Source of the DNA: Anammoximicrobium sp964486845
GTDB lineage: Bacteria; Planctomycetota; Planctomycetia; Pirellulales; Pirellulaceae
Assembly (NCBI GenBank): GCA_964486845.1
Contig: CAZAQY010000013.1
Span: 3,525-67,524 of the forward strand
Direction of reading: 5' to 3'
DNA length: 64,000 nt
Part shown: piece by piece, positions 9,401 through 16,478 of the stretch
How the letters are laid out: every line of letters starts with the position of its first letter
Position numbering within the stretch: position 1 is the stretch's first letter
Notes under the pieces: generated by a model
Databases searched by the model: none
What the model saw: only the letters and a program-made list of their open reading frames with translations
Told to the model about the DNA's origin: nothing
Made by a program: the position numbers and the translations under genes

Positions 9401-9754
9401 CTGGCCCGGGACATCGTGGATTGGCTCCGCGTCGAGCACGAAATCGAGAAGCCAACCACCAAGCTGCAAACACCGCTGGGGCTGGACTCCGACGCCTTCG
9501 TGGGCGAAGTGAAAAAGGTGCGCGGCCGGGCCAAGCCTCTGTCGGCGGCGGCATTGAGGAGCTTGCGGGATGAGCACGCCCGCACGATCGAACCGAGCCG
9601 TCAACTGATCGCCGAGGCGGCGAGGCTGGAGCGTCAGCTCGGCGATTTGGTGAATGAGGCCTATGGCCTGACGTCCGAGGAAGTGGGCCTGCTCTGGGAC
9701 ACCGCTCCGCCCCGAATGCCAATTGCCGATCCGCGAGGAGTTGGCCGCTGCTGA
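6407..9754 (+). CDS. Type IIG restriction enzyme/DNA methyltransferase (Eco57I class)
   Basis: 1,115 residues, the usual size for single-chain enzymes that both methylate and cut DNA. The N-terminal nuclease has a PD-(D/E)XK core with D95, E112 and K114 (VEGKG). A helical region follows, then an N6-adenine methyltransferase with the SAM-binding motif DPACGSG (480-486) and catalytic NPPY (601-604, in FDVVVANPPYVRQE). The C-terminal third, including the block with IKPYVRGQDIDRW, is the likely target-recognition domain. It needs no separate specificity subunit, and none is nearby. The start is a GTG behind AGGGG; an in-frame ATG at 6446 is the alternative. It heads a defence island. Confidence 0.9.
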   Translation: MPIERKPLFRPDVMHQHLVAFQLPERVQTFRPKLTHWADLIASGRADKLNEKELLPDFLTDFFVELLGYTRPADGGQRYTLSREKHVQVDGKYADAVLGDFNGHERPILAVEGKGTKDPLDRPWAGRKMSAVDQGYRYAINLPCDWIVITSMRQVRLYYKGADQLTYERFDAEALADNENMLRQFVYLLGAERAVPAEGRCHLYALLAESEKVGRELTKKFYVQYGDMRQDAFARLCQDNPQTPPKTVLSSTQKLLDRVLFCAFAEDRGLLPVDTIRKAYEHRDPYHPRPIYDNFRGLFQAINGGNAALGIHAYNGGLFAEDASLDGLQVSDEVCGYFRDLGDYDYRPPHQAAVATGKGTLIDVDILGHIFEQSITDLERLRNELDGVDEPKSRRKKEGAFYTPSFITRYIIEQALGGVLRDRFERLRQKQQEVARGTARSTLADPTVYALDKLKKPERTALVEFWEGWQDELAAIRLLDPACGSGAFLIQAFDQLYAEYQASNDRLKELGVNRPLLDLDKRILQDNLYGVDLNDEAVEICRLSLWIKTAHRGKPLTSLDRTICVGNSIVADPAVDPKAFDWQQNFPEVFRDGGFDVVVANPPYVRQELLQPSKPYLETAYRTYHGMADLYVYFYELGLRLLKPGGRLSFIVTNKWMKANYGEPLRRFFGEHAWIESVVDFGHAKQIFEDADVFPSILVARRPTDEPKPTAARLCSIPREQLRIDDLSRQIEEEGVELSLARFGADAWQLEPDAVLKLCERIRNERVPMGEFARANPARGILTGLNEAFLIDTATKNALVEADANCSGIIKPYVRGQDIDRWTSGWAGLWMIVFKSSGDHTWPWSDAAENAEDVFRRTYPSIHARFKPLEPALRKRQDQGKNWWELRSCAYWNEFERPKIVYQEIQFHPSYAFDRAGMFGNNKTFFVPCEDLYLLAVLNSPLMWWYNWRYLPHMKDEALSPVGFLMETLPIAQPTDTVRERTVQGAQRLIDIRQAEQTLARDIVDWLRVEHEIEKPTTKLQTPLGLDSDAFVGEVKKVRGRAKPLSAAALRSLRDEHARTIEPSRQLIAEAARLERQLGDLVNEAYGLTSEEVGLLWDTAPPRMPIADPRGVGRC

Positions 9755-9845
9755 TCGCAGCTCGGCATAGAACACCAGTTGCGCGAGGCCATCTTTCAGC
9801 GATTCCCAATCCATCGCGATCGGCAAGCCGTTAGCCTCCGCGGGG

Positions 9846-9998
9846 TTAGTGATCATTTCCGTGATTGCCGCCCCACCGTGTTGGCGTCAAGATAAGCAGG
9901 CGATCTCCGACTTGCCGACGCAAAGCCTTTACCGTCAATGCTTTTCGCTCCGGATGCTGTGTGCCAGTCACTGTGATAACTCCCAAGCGGACCTTCAT
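9846..9998 (-). pseudogene. Possible minus-strand gene remnant
   Basis: The minus strand encodes about 50 residues (MKVRLGVITVTGTQHPERKA...) ending TAA at 9846. A second frame (MITNPAEANGLPIAMDW...) starts at 9856 inside the end of the first, in the ATGATCACTAA overlap typical of coupled genes, but it soon runs antisense into the 3' end of the type IIG gene. This could be the stump of an older operon cut by arrival of the type IIG gene. The family is not recognised. The rest of 9755-10118 holds nothing I can support. Confidence 0.2.
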
Positions 9999-10118
9999 CG
10001 CCTTGCGGCGTGCAGCACGCGATCTGGGAATTCTGCAGGATACAGCAAATTCTTTTCGCGTAGGCACTTGCACGAAATCTGCATGTTTGTAAAGTTATTG
10101 AACCAACGGAGTGCAATC

Positions 10119-11258
10119 GTGGCAAAGAACATCGTCAGTCGCGTGGATCGACATCTTGCTCGCCGGTTGCGAGAGGCTCGCCGGGAAAGCGGGCTTTCCA
10201 CTCGCGCTGTGGCAAAGACGCTGCCGGCTAGGCTGGCCGTTTCGCATACGACGATCGCGAGCTACGAGAACGGTGTGACTGTCCCGCCCATAGATGTATT
10301 GGCCGCACTCGCTGACATCTATCGTCGCCCGCTCAACTGGTTCCTGGAAAGTCGAGCGTGCCTAACCGGATTCCGCTATCGGAACCTGAAGGGGCGAGTT
10401 CCCATATCCGAGCAGCGGCAGTTCGAAGCTGTGGCGGGGAAGTGGATTGACGCCTACTTCAACCTCGAGCGGCATCTCCGGCAGCCGCCCCGCTCAAAGC
10501 CGTTCTCTGCTGGCCTGGAATTATCGCCACAGGACCTGGCCGAAAGGGTGCGCAAGAGTTTCTTGGACCTCGACGACGACGAGCCGGTACAAAATATTGT
10601 CGGTGTGCTTGAGTCGTTTTCGGCGTGGGCGTTGGAAATCAAGGCGTCATTCGGCGTGGATGGAGCCACCGCTCGGCACGGAGATGATTTTGTGGTAGTC
10701 TTGAACCCTGGTATCGCAAACGAACGGGTGAGGATGAACGCCGCCCACGAATTGGCCTACCTCCTCTATGATGACTGCAAGGAGGAGTTGGGTTGGGCCG
10801 ACAGCGACGTGGAAGGACGGGCATATTCGTTCGCAACGTCACTCCTGCTACCACACTCCCAGCTCGACGCAGCCTTTGAAGGCAAGTCCTTCCTAAAGCT
10901 GATCCAATACAAAGAGAAGTTCGGCGTATCTCTGGCAGCCATGATTTACATGGCGGAGAAGACCCGCGTCATCAACACAACTACATCGCGATGGTTGTGG
11001 GCGGAGATGTCGCGTCGAGGGTGGCGACATCGCGAACCGGGGTACGTCTGGCGCGATCGCGCGATCGCGTTCGAGACTATGCTCGAGTGCGCAATCCAAA
11101 CCAAGAAGCTGACGTGGATTGAGGCCGAACGGATCACGGGCATCAGAGAAGAAGAACTTCGCAAGCGTCTTGCTGACATCACGAACCCCGACAGTCGCAA
11201 CGATGTGGAAGGAGGTGAACCGTCGTCGAATGCGATTCCGTTCAAGTTGGCGGAGTAG
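10119..11258 (+). CDS. XRE-HTH protein with ImmA/IrrE-like domain, zinc motif altered
   Basis: 379 residues. An N-terminal XRE-type helix-turn-helix spans about residues 8-65 (LARRLREARRESGLSTRAVAKTL...VSHTTIASYENG). The middle resembles ImmA/IrrE metallopeptidases, which cleave repressors in phage and mobile-element regulation. The zinc motif reads HELAY (H210-E211-L-A-Y214), not HExxH: the second histidine ligand is tyrosine, so proteolysis may be lost or altered. The GTG at 10119 has CGGAG in front of it; an ATG at 10083 extends it by 12 residues but lacks a ribosome site. Together with the next gene it may form a regulatory or toxin-antitoxin-like unit (inference). Confidence 0.75.
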   Translation: MAKNIVSRVDRHLARRLREARRESGLSTRAVAKTLPARLAVSHTTIASYENGVTVPPIDVLAALADIYRRPLNWFLESRACLTGFRYRNLKGRVPISEQRQFEAVAGKWIDAYFNLERHLRQPPRSKPFSAGLELSPQDLAERVRKSFLDLDDDEPVQNIVGVLESFSAWALEIKASFGVDGATARHGDDFVVVLNPGIANERVRMNAAHELAYLLYDDCKEELGWADSDVEGRAYSFATSLLLPHSQLDAAFEGKSFLKLIQYKEKFGVSLAAMIYMAEKTRVINTTTSRWLWAEMSRRGWRHREPGYVWRDRAIAFETMLECAIQTKKLTWIEAERITGIREEELRKRLADITNPDSRNDVEGGEPSSNAIPFKLAE

Positions 11259-11345
11259 GTCAAACACAGAAGGAAGACCGGGAGCGGCGTCAGAACTCGT
11301 GTTAGGGTGAGACGTTGTCTCGGAGATCTAACGGAGTAAAAAGCG

Positions 11346-11894
11346 ATGAAAACGCGCAGACGATCAATCAAACTTTTCGACCATGAACGATGGTTGCTTG
11401 TGGAAATGTACCTGCGGCGGCGCATTCCGATCGATCAGTATGACAGCAGGTCAGTGGACTTGGCCAATTTGGTTGAGGAATGGAAACGCCTAACAGGGCG
11501 GCAGGATGGCGGTGGTGACCTGATTCACTACATGCGGCTGCAGCGCAAGAACGGGTGTTGGGTAACCTTAGATGGCAACCATGAGGCTGCGCCCCCGCTG
11601 GTGCCACTGTCCGCCGAGGAGACCGAGATCCTCGTGAACATTTACTACGAGAACGTCACCGTTCTCGGAAATGGCTCGGACGTTCTCGCCTACGAGGAAC
11701 AGATCAAGCGATTCATCGCGAGGGAATTCGCGGATCAAGCTGGGCGCTTTGTGACCGCAGATGAGCTCGTAGGCAAACTAACAGCCCTTCGCAAGCGGGG
11801 GTTACTGCCAAGAGCGCAGGACTACAACAAACCCGATGGTGCTGGGTTCTGTGACATAGACGAAGTTGACCGCCGTGGCCAGGCAGCCGGATAG
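11346..11894 (+). CDS. Unknown protein, defence-island neighbour
   Basis: 182 residues, no recognised family. The sequence looks soluble and helical, with a charged N terminus (MKTRRRSIKLFDHERWLLVEMYLRRR) and two similar-looking halves. In the second half, EETEILVNIYYENVTV and VTADELVGKLTALRKRGLLP look like a winged-helix with a Lys/Arg-rich wing. The ATG is behind AACGGAG. It sits 87 bases after the HTH-ImmA-like gene and 283 bases before the TIR-APAZ gene, all on the same strand, so it could belong to either unit. Confidence 0.6.
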   Translation: MKTRRRSIKLFDHERWLLVEMYLRRRIPIDQYDSRSVDLANLVEEWKRLTGRQDGGGDLIHYMRLQRKNGCWVTLDGNHEAAPPLVPLSAEETEILVNIYYENVTVLGNGSDVLAYEEQIKRFIAREFADQAGRFVTADELVGKLTALRKRGLLPRAQDYNKPDGAGFCDIDEVDRRGQAAG

Positions 11895-12177
11895 CGTGTC
11901 CGCAGATTCTGGTTCCCACCCAGAGGGTCGGCCAAGCACCATCCGCCCGCTGAAGGCGATCCACTGTGACGGTTCCAGCCAGGGCAATGGGACAACGACT
12001 GTATCAGGAAGCGTCGTCTCCGCATGGGTGGACCAACGTTCCCGACCAGAGCTTGCTCAGTCAACACGGAGGCGCCTTGTCATTCGGGCGGCACAGACGT
12101 GCGGCCACTCCAGAGTGGCCGATGACCAAATCGTTCAGCCTACGTTGAGTGAACAGAACAACGACACGAGGTGCATC

Positions 12178-13584
12178 ATGGATGGCCGGCTTCCCCCTCT
12201 CACGGATCGGAACGTGATCTTCATCAGCCACGCGAACCCTGAGGACAACGCTTTCGCGACATGGCTCACCCTCAGGCTGACCCGCGAGGGTTACCGCGTC
12301 TGGTGCGATGTCGCGAACCTTATGGGCGGCGATGATTTCTGGAACGACATCGAGACGGCGATTCGCAATCACGCGCGCAAGTTCATTTTCGTTGTTACCC
12401 GCACGTCCAACCGCAAACAGGGCACACTGCAGGAACTTGCCGTTGCCGTCGATGTAGCCCGCCGGCTCAACGAAGCCGGGTTCGTGGTCCCCATCAAGTG
12501 CGATGACCTTCCGTACGCAGAGCACAACATTCAGATTCATCGTTTGAACGCGTTGACATTCACGGCAGGTTGGCAGCAGGGGCTTGTAAGTCTGCTGACA
12601 ACCCTCGATGACGCAGGAGTCCCCCGGCCATTGGAAAATGGTGCCATCCGCGTCGCTTCGTGGTGGAACGAGAATCGTTTGAACCACGACATCCTCAGAC
12701 GCAGCCCCGAATCACTCTGGACGAACTGGTTTCCGCTGAAAGGGCTTCCACGCCATTTTCGGGTTTGGGATATCCCGGAAGACGCAAGACTCCCCGACCG
12801 ATTCCCATACCCTACTTACCGGATCGAGCGCTGGTTGTTCTCCTTTGCCGATTCCGCAGCTTTAACAGAGACCGGCGAATCGCCCACCGGAGGGCGAGGA
12901 CGGCGTGTCAATCTGCATTTACGCCGTGAGCCAGCGAAGAGGACCGGCTTGAAGCGGTACGAAGTAATCACCGCCGTCAAACAACTCATCAGGCAGGCCT
13001 GGGCCAAGATGGCGAGAGATAGGTCGTTGCCGCTCTACGACTTGTCGCGAGGGCGACAGACGCTCTGGTTCCCGAAATCTGCCACGGATGGAAACACTGT
13101 GGAATTCGACGGCGTCGACGGCAAGAAGGGTCGGCGAGACCTGTGCGGATATAAGACGATCAGTCGGGCGGGCGGTGGCAAGGATAGGCGGTACTGGCAT
13201 TTTGGGCTTGAGGCCGTCCCGCTACTCTACCCGTCGCCTGTGTTAGCTCTGAAGTCGCACGTTGTCTTCACGCAGGACGGAAAGACCGCGGTCAACGAAC
13301 CGAAATACCAACACCGCGCACGTCGGAACCAGTGCGCCATGTGGTGGAACGACAAATGGCGAGACTTGACGTTGGCCTCGGTGACTGAGCTAGCTGCAGA
13401 AGGCGTGGTGTCACTGCCTGTGGCTCCTTCGGCGTCGCTGGTCATGGAATGGCGGCCTGTCAAGTATCGGGCAGACGTAAGCTACCAAGACGCAGACGTT
13501 CGCCCAGCTGCCGCCGAGATCATTGGTGAAGACGAACTGGGAGACGACAATGAAGTTGAAGAGTCGGAAACGGTCGAGGCCTAA
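12178..13584 (+). CDS. TIR-APAZ protein (SPARTA effector)
   Basis: 468 residues. The N-terminal TIR domain (about 10-150) begins NVIFISHANPEDNAFATWL, the TIR box 1. E86 (GTLQELAVA) lines up with the NADase glutamate of TIR enzymes (alignment by eye). The C-terminal half is an APAZ domain (analog of PAZ), with the conserved region RRNQCAMWWNDKWRD near residues 380-395. In characterised SPARTA systems, guide-RNA/target-DNA binding by the partner Argonaute triggers assembly, the TIR domain degrades NAD(P), and the infected cell dies. The ATG at 12178 has GAGGTG in front. The Argonaute gene begins 35 bases before this one ends. Confidence 0.92.
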   Translation: MDGRLPPLTDRNVIFISHANPEDNAFATWLTLRLTREGYRVWCDVANLMGGDDFWNDIETAIRNHARKFIFVVTRTSNRKQGTLQELAVAVDVARRLNEAGFVVPIKCDDLPYAEHNIQIHRLNALTFTAGWQQGLVSLLTTLDDAGVPRPLENGAIRVASWWNENRLNHDILRRSPESLWTNWFPLKGLPRHFRVWDIPEDARLPDRFPYPTYRIERWLFSFADSAALTETGESPTGGRGRRVNLHLRREPAKRTGLKRYEVITAVKQLIRQAWAKMARDRSLPLYDLSRGRQTLWFPKSATDGNTVEFDGVDGKKGRRDLCGYKTISRAGGGKDRRYWHFGLEAVPLLYPSPVLALKSHVVFTQDGKTAVNEPKYQHRARRNQCAMWWNDKWRDLTLASVTELAAEGVVSLPVAPSASLVMEWRPVKYRADVSYQDADVRPAAAEIIGEDELGDDNEVEESETVEA

Positions 13585-15106
13585 GATCTTGACTATCAGC
13601 GAGCCAAAGCTGCTGTTCAACTATGAGCAGGCCACGGAGGATCCCCGGGATGGACTCACTCTCTTCGGGCCGTTGGAACGGGGAAAACCGTATGGGATTC
13701 GATTTGCCGTTGTCGGTACGCCGGATGGTATCCGCCGATTTCGTCAATGGCTTGTCAGCATCCAACTTCCGATGGGCAATCCTGCGGACTGCGCTCGACC
13801 GACCTTCCCTGGGTTCGAGGCGGCATTCGGGATACCGTGGAAACCCGCTCCTCAATTTGAAATTGCTGTCGACGAGGCGGAACTGCATCGCCGTATCAAC
13901 TACTCGGATGCCCATCATCGAGTATACAAGGCTGTCGACCTTTACGAAGACGCGATCGTGAAAACCTTCACGTCCGAAGACTCGCCTGTTGACCTTTGGT
14001 TCATCATCGTTCCAGACGATGTTTACCGTAACTGCCGCCCAAAGTCCACCGTATCCGCCGGCAGCAGGATCGACTCGTGTGGGGATCTGTCGGATCGCGA
14101 GGTCGCTGACGCCGCCCGCGGGCAGCAACTCATGTTCGGGAATGACTTGGCAGTCGAATTATCCAAGGCGTACGAGTTCGAGGTCAACTTCCACAATCAG
14201 CTAAAAGCGCGTCTGCTGAAGAAGCAGATCGTCACGCAGATCGTGCGCGAAAGCACAATCGCCTACAGCGAGATTCTTAACAACTCCGGCAAACCGCTCC
14301 GCGATCTTTCGAAGGTACAGCAAGACATCGCTTGGCACTTGTCAACGGCGGCCTTCTACAAGTCCGGCGGACGGCCTTGGAAGATCAACGCGATGAGAGA
14401 TGGGGTGTGTTACATCGGCATCGTGTTCAAGCATGTCGAGTTATCCAAGGACCCGCGGATGGCCTGCTGCGCCGCGCAGATGTTTCTGGACTCTGGGGAC
14501 GGAGTCGTTTTCAAGGGAAACAATGGACCGTGGTATACGGGAAGGCGAGGCCAATTCCACGTCGATGAAGCCTCAGCCCGGGAACTCATCAAGAAGGCGA
14601 TCGAGACGTATCGCGAGAAGCATCCCCTGAAGAGGCCGCCAAGCGAGCTCTTCGTTCACGCCAAGACGAAGTTTGACGAGGCTGAATGGCGGGGTTTCAC
14701 GAGCGCGGCAGGCCGCGAGACGAATGTCGTTGCAGTGCAGATTCAAAGCGAATTCGATTTCAAACTGTTCCGGCCGGGCAAAAACCCCGTGCTCCGTGGA
14801 ACAGCACTGCCCATCGATGACAACTTGGGGTACATCTGGACCCGCGGCTTGGTCCCAAGGCTCCGGACGTACGTGGGAAAGGAGGTTCCGAATCCGCTTG
14901 TCGTGAAGATCTGCCGGGGCGAGGCCGACATGAAGATGGTGCTTGCGGACGTCCTGGGCCTCACGAAGCTCAACTACAACGCGTGCAGGTTTGGCGACGG
15001 CGAGCCAGTGACCCTCAAGTTTGCGGACGCAGTCGGTGAGATACTCACCGCCGGACCAGTTTTTGACGACGACGTTCCGCCGTTACCGTTCAAACACTAT
15101 GTCTGA
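13550..15106 (+). CDS. Short prokaryotic Argonaute, catalytically inactive PIWI
   Basis: 518 residues, the size of short pAgos, which have only MID and PIWI domains. The MID-like part (about 160-275) includes KKQIVTQIVRES, placed where 5'-phosphate guide contacts usually lie. PIWI runs from about 285 to the end (GIVFKHVELSKD, PSELFVHAKTKFDEAEW, LPIDDNLGYIWTRGLVPRL). The first catalytic aspartate of slicing Argonautes ('xGxD') is replaced: Y288-I-G-I-V292-F-K. It therefore should bind but not cut nucleic acid, as in SPARTA. GGGAG precedes the ATG at 13550, inside the end of the TIR-APAZ gene, so the two are translationally coupled. Confidence 0.93.
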   Translation: MKLKSRKRSRPKILTISEPKLLFNYEQATEDPRDGLTLFGPLERGKPYGIRFAVVGTPDGIRRFRQWLVSIQLPMGNPADCARPTFPGFEAAFGIPWKPAPQFEIAVDEAELHRRINYSDAHHRVYKAVDLYEDAIVKTFTSEDSPVDLWFIIVPDDVYRNCRPKSTVSAGSRIDSCGDLSDREVADAARGQQLMFGNDLAVELSKAYEFEVNFHNQLKARLLKKQIVTQIVRESTIAYSEILNNSGKPLRDLSKVQQDIAWHLSTAAFYKSGGRPWKINAMRDGVCYIGIVFKHVELSKDPRMACCAAQMFLDSGDGVVFKGNNGPWYTGRRGQFHVDEASARELIKKAIETYREKHPLKRPPSELFVHAKTKFDEAEWRGFTSAAGRETNVVAVQIQSEFDFKLFRPGKNPVLRGTALPIDDNLGYIWTRGLVPRLRTYVGKEVPNPLVVKICRGEADMKMVLADVLGLTKLNYNACRFGDGEPVTLKFADAVGEILTAGPVFDDDVPPLPFKHYV

Positions 15107-15243
15107 CCAATCTGGCAGCAGCTTCGGACGCTATTCAGCCGGGGCCGTTGGCCTTCGCGAGAGCCGTGTAAACGGCCGCGGTTCGCGGCGTCTCGTTCGT
15201 GGCTGGTGACGGGTCGATATTGACCGACAGAGCGAGAACGTCG
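15107..15243. other. Intergenic between converging genes
   Basis: The 137 bases after the Argonaute gene, facing the leftward DUF4314 gene, hold no gene. The prophage left end may lie between here and about 16,080, but no attachment repeat can be identified because the right end is outside the window. Confidence 0.3.
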
Positions 15244-15468
15244 CTATGTCTCCGCGCAGGCGTGCATGACCTCGAACTGGTCGGGCGGCACCGAGAGCAT
15301 CAACTTCCGTCCGTTGTCCCAGTTGACTTCCACCTGCAGCCACTGGCCCCCGCTGGAGCCGTGCGGATGCACGGCTTGTACCGTGCCTGTGGTGCCCTGC
15401 GGAACGGGATCTGGGTCGTCGGGCATGGCGACCAGTCTGATTCGGTCGCCGGGCTGGGGTGCGGTCAT
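15244..15468 (-). CDS. DUF4314 small protein
   Basis: 74 residues that match DUF4314 over their full length: GDRIRLVAMPDDPDPVPQGTTGTV, then VNWDNGRKLMLSVPPDQFEV. The family is a small SH3-like barrel of unknown role that is frequent in phages and plasmids. AGGAG lies just before the ATG at 15468. It is the first gene of the likely mobile region beyond the defence operon. Confidence 0.75.
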   Translation of the reverse strand: MTAPQPGDRIRLVAMPDDPDPVPQGTTGTVQAVHPHGSSGGQWLQVEVNWDNGRKLMLSVPPDQFEVMHACAET

Positions 15469-15863
15469 GGCGTGGCTCCTTAGGCTGGGAAACGCGGGAA
15501 GTCGGGACGAGTGTGGCTCGACGCGCCCAGAGATCAAGGGGGGGGGCGCCCCAGAATCGCCGGTTCTTCTCGACGTCGGGTGGCGTGGCCCCGCCAGTCT
15601 TGGCGTCCGTCGCGTCCTTTCCGCCCGTTGGCCCCGTGGGGTGGACTGGCCGCCAGGACGCACCTGACGCCGACGTGGGCGACGTGTGGGCAACGCGGGA
15701 GGGAAGCCCAAGGGGAACAGATCCTTCCCCAAGCAGGCGTTTGGTCAGCGTCCCTTATGGATTCCCGATGGCGAGGCGCTAGAATGCAGCGACAAGACGA
15801 ATGAGTTGACTTTTCGCTGTCGACGCCTGCCCGCGGGACAGCCATCCAAGCTTGGGAATCGCC
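15469..15863. other. Intergenic, no gene seen
   Basis: Nearly 400 bases between divergent genes, with a run of nine G near 15538. Long frames are open on both strands but read as arginine-, proline- and glycine-rich nonsense with no ribosome sites. Confidence 0.45.
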
Positions 15864-16052
15864 ATGAAAGTCAAAACCTGTCCCCAGTGCGAACAGGCCT
15901 TCTCGACCACCGCGGCCGGCCTTGAGCTTATGTACGCCCACTTGATGAAAGAACACGAGTTGGCCGCAGAGGCGGCGGACGAGGCCATTGACGAGGGCAG
16001 AACCGAAGAACGCGAGGAAGCTCTGCCCGTGCCGCTCCCTCGCTGCAGTTGA
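15864..16052 (+). CDS. Small C2H2 zinc-finger-like protein
   Basis: 62 residues. C6-P-Q-C9 and two histidines in YAHLMKEHE give a CxxC...HxxxxH pattern, like a single zinc finger, followed by an acidic helix (ELAAEAADEAIDEG). GGGA lies before the ATG. Small proteins of this type are common in planctomycete mobile regions. Its function is unknown; it may bind DNA or another protein. Confidence 0.55.
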   Translation: MKVKTCPQCEQAFSTTAAGLELMYAHLMKEHELAAEAADEAIDEGRTEEREEALPVPLPRCS

Positions 16053-16082
16053 CGAAGGCCCGGAACGAACCCGGTCCCGTCG

Positions 16083-16478
16083 TCACACCGGCTCCAGCCC
16101 CTCCCACATCTCCCGCTGCTTCCCCCAGTCGATTTCCGCCGCGATCGGCCGCAGCAACTTCTCGTGGATCGCGGCCTTCCCCGACGTGACCCGTGGCAGA
16201 AACAGCAACGACTCCTGGATGTCCGGCGCCAGGTGCAGCAGGTTCATGATCTGCGTCATCCGCGGCTGCGTGACGTGTGCCAGCCGGGCCAGTTCCGACT
16301 GGTCCGTCACATGTCCGTCCCGGATCAATCCCTCGAACCGGACGGCCAGCGCCATCAGCTTTGAGATCCGGGGCACCCGCCCGTCGGACGCCATCGCGGG
16401 TTCGGGCGTCTTGGGCACCATCCGTCGGCGGCCGGCTCGGCCTCGAGCAAACTCGACCTTCGTTCGTAGCGCGATCAT
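16083..16478 (-). CDS. HTH protein coupled to serine recombinase
   Basis: 131 residues. The centre has a helix-turn-helix-like stretch (SELARLAHVTQPRMTQIMNLLHLAPDIQ) similar to the HTH that follows ParB domains. The N terminus is basic. Its ATG overlaps the recombinase stop by four bases (ATGA), so both are made from one message. Such partners may act in directing recombination, i.e. integration versus excision, but that is inference. It is the last gene of the leftward block. Confidence 0.7.
   Translation of the reverse strand: MIALRTKVEFARGRAGRRRMVPKTPEPAMASDGRVPRISKLMALAVRFEGLIRDGHVTDQSELARLAHVTQPRMTQIMNLLHLAPDIQESLLFLPRVTSGKAAIHEKLLRPIAAEIDWGKQREMWEGLEPV

Noticed and set aside
15107..16082. 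Prophage left attachment site
   Set aside because: The left boundary should be here, but the right end is outside the window, so no core repeat can be recognised.
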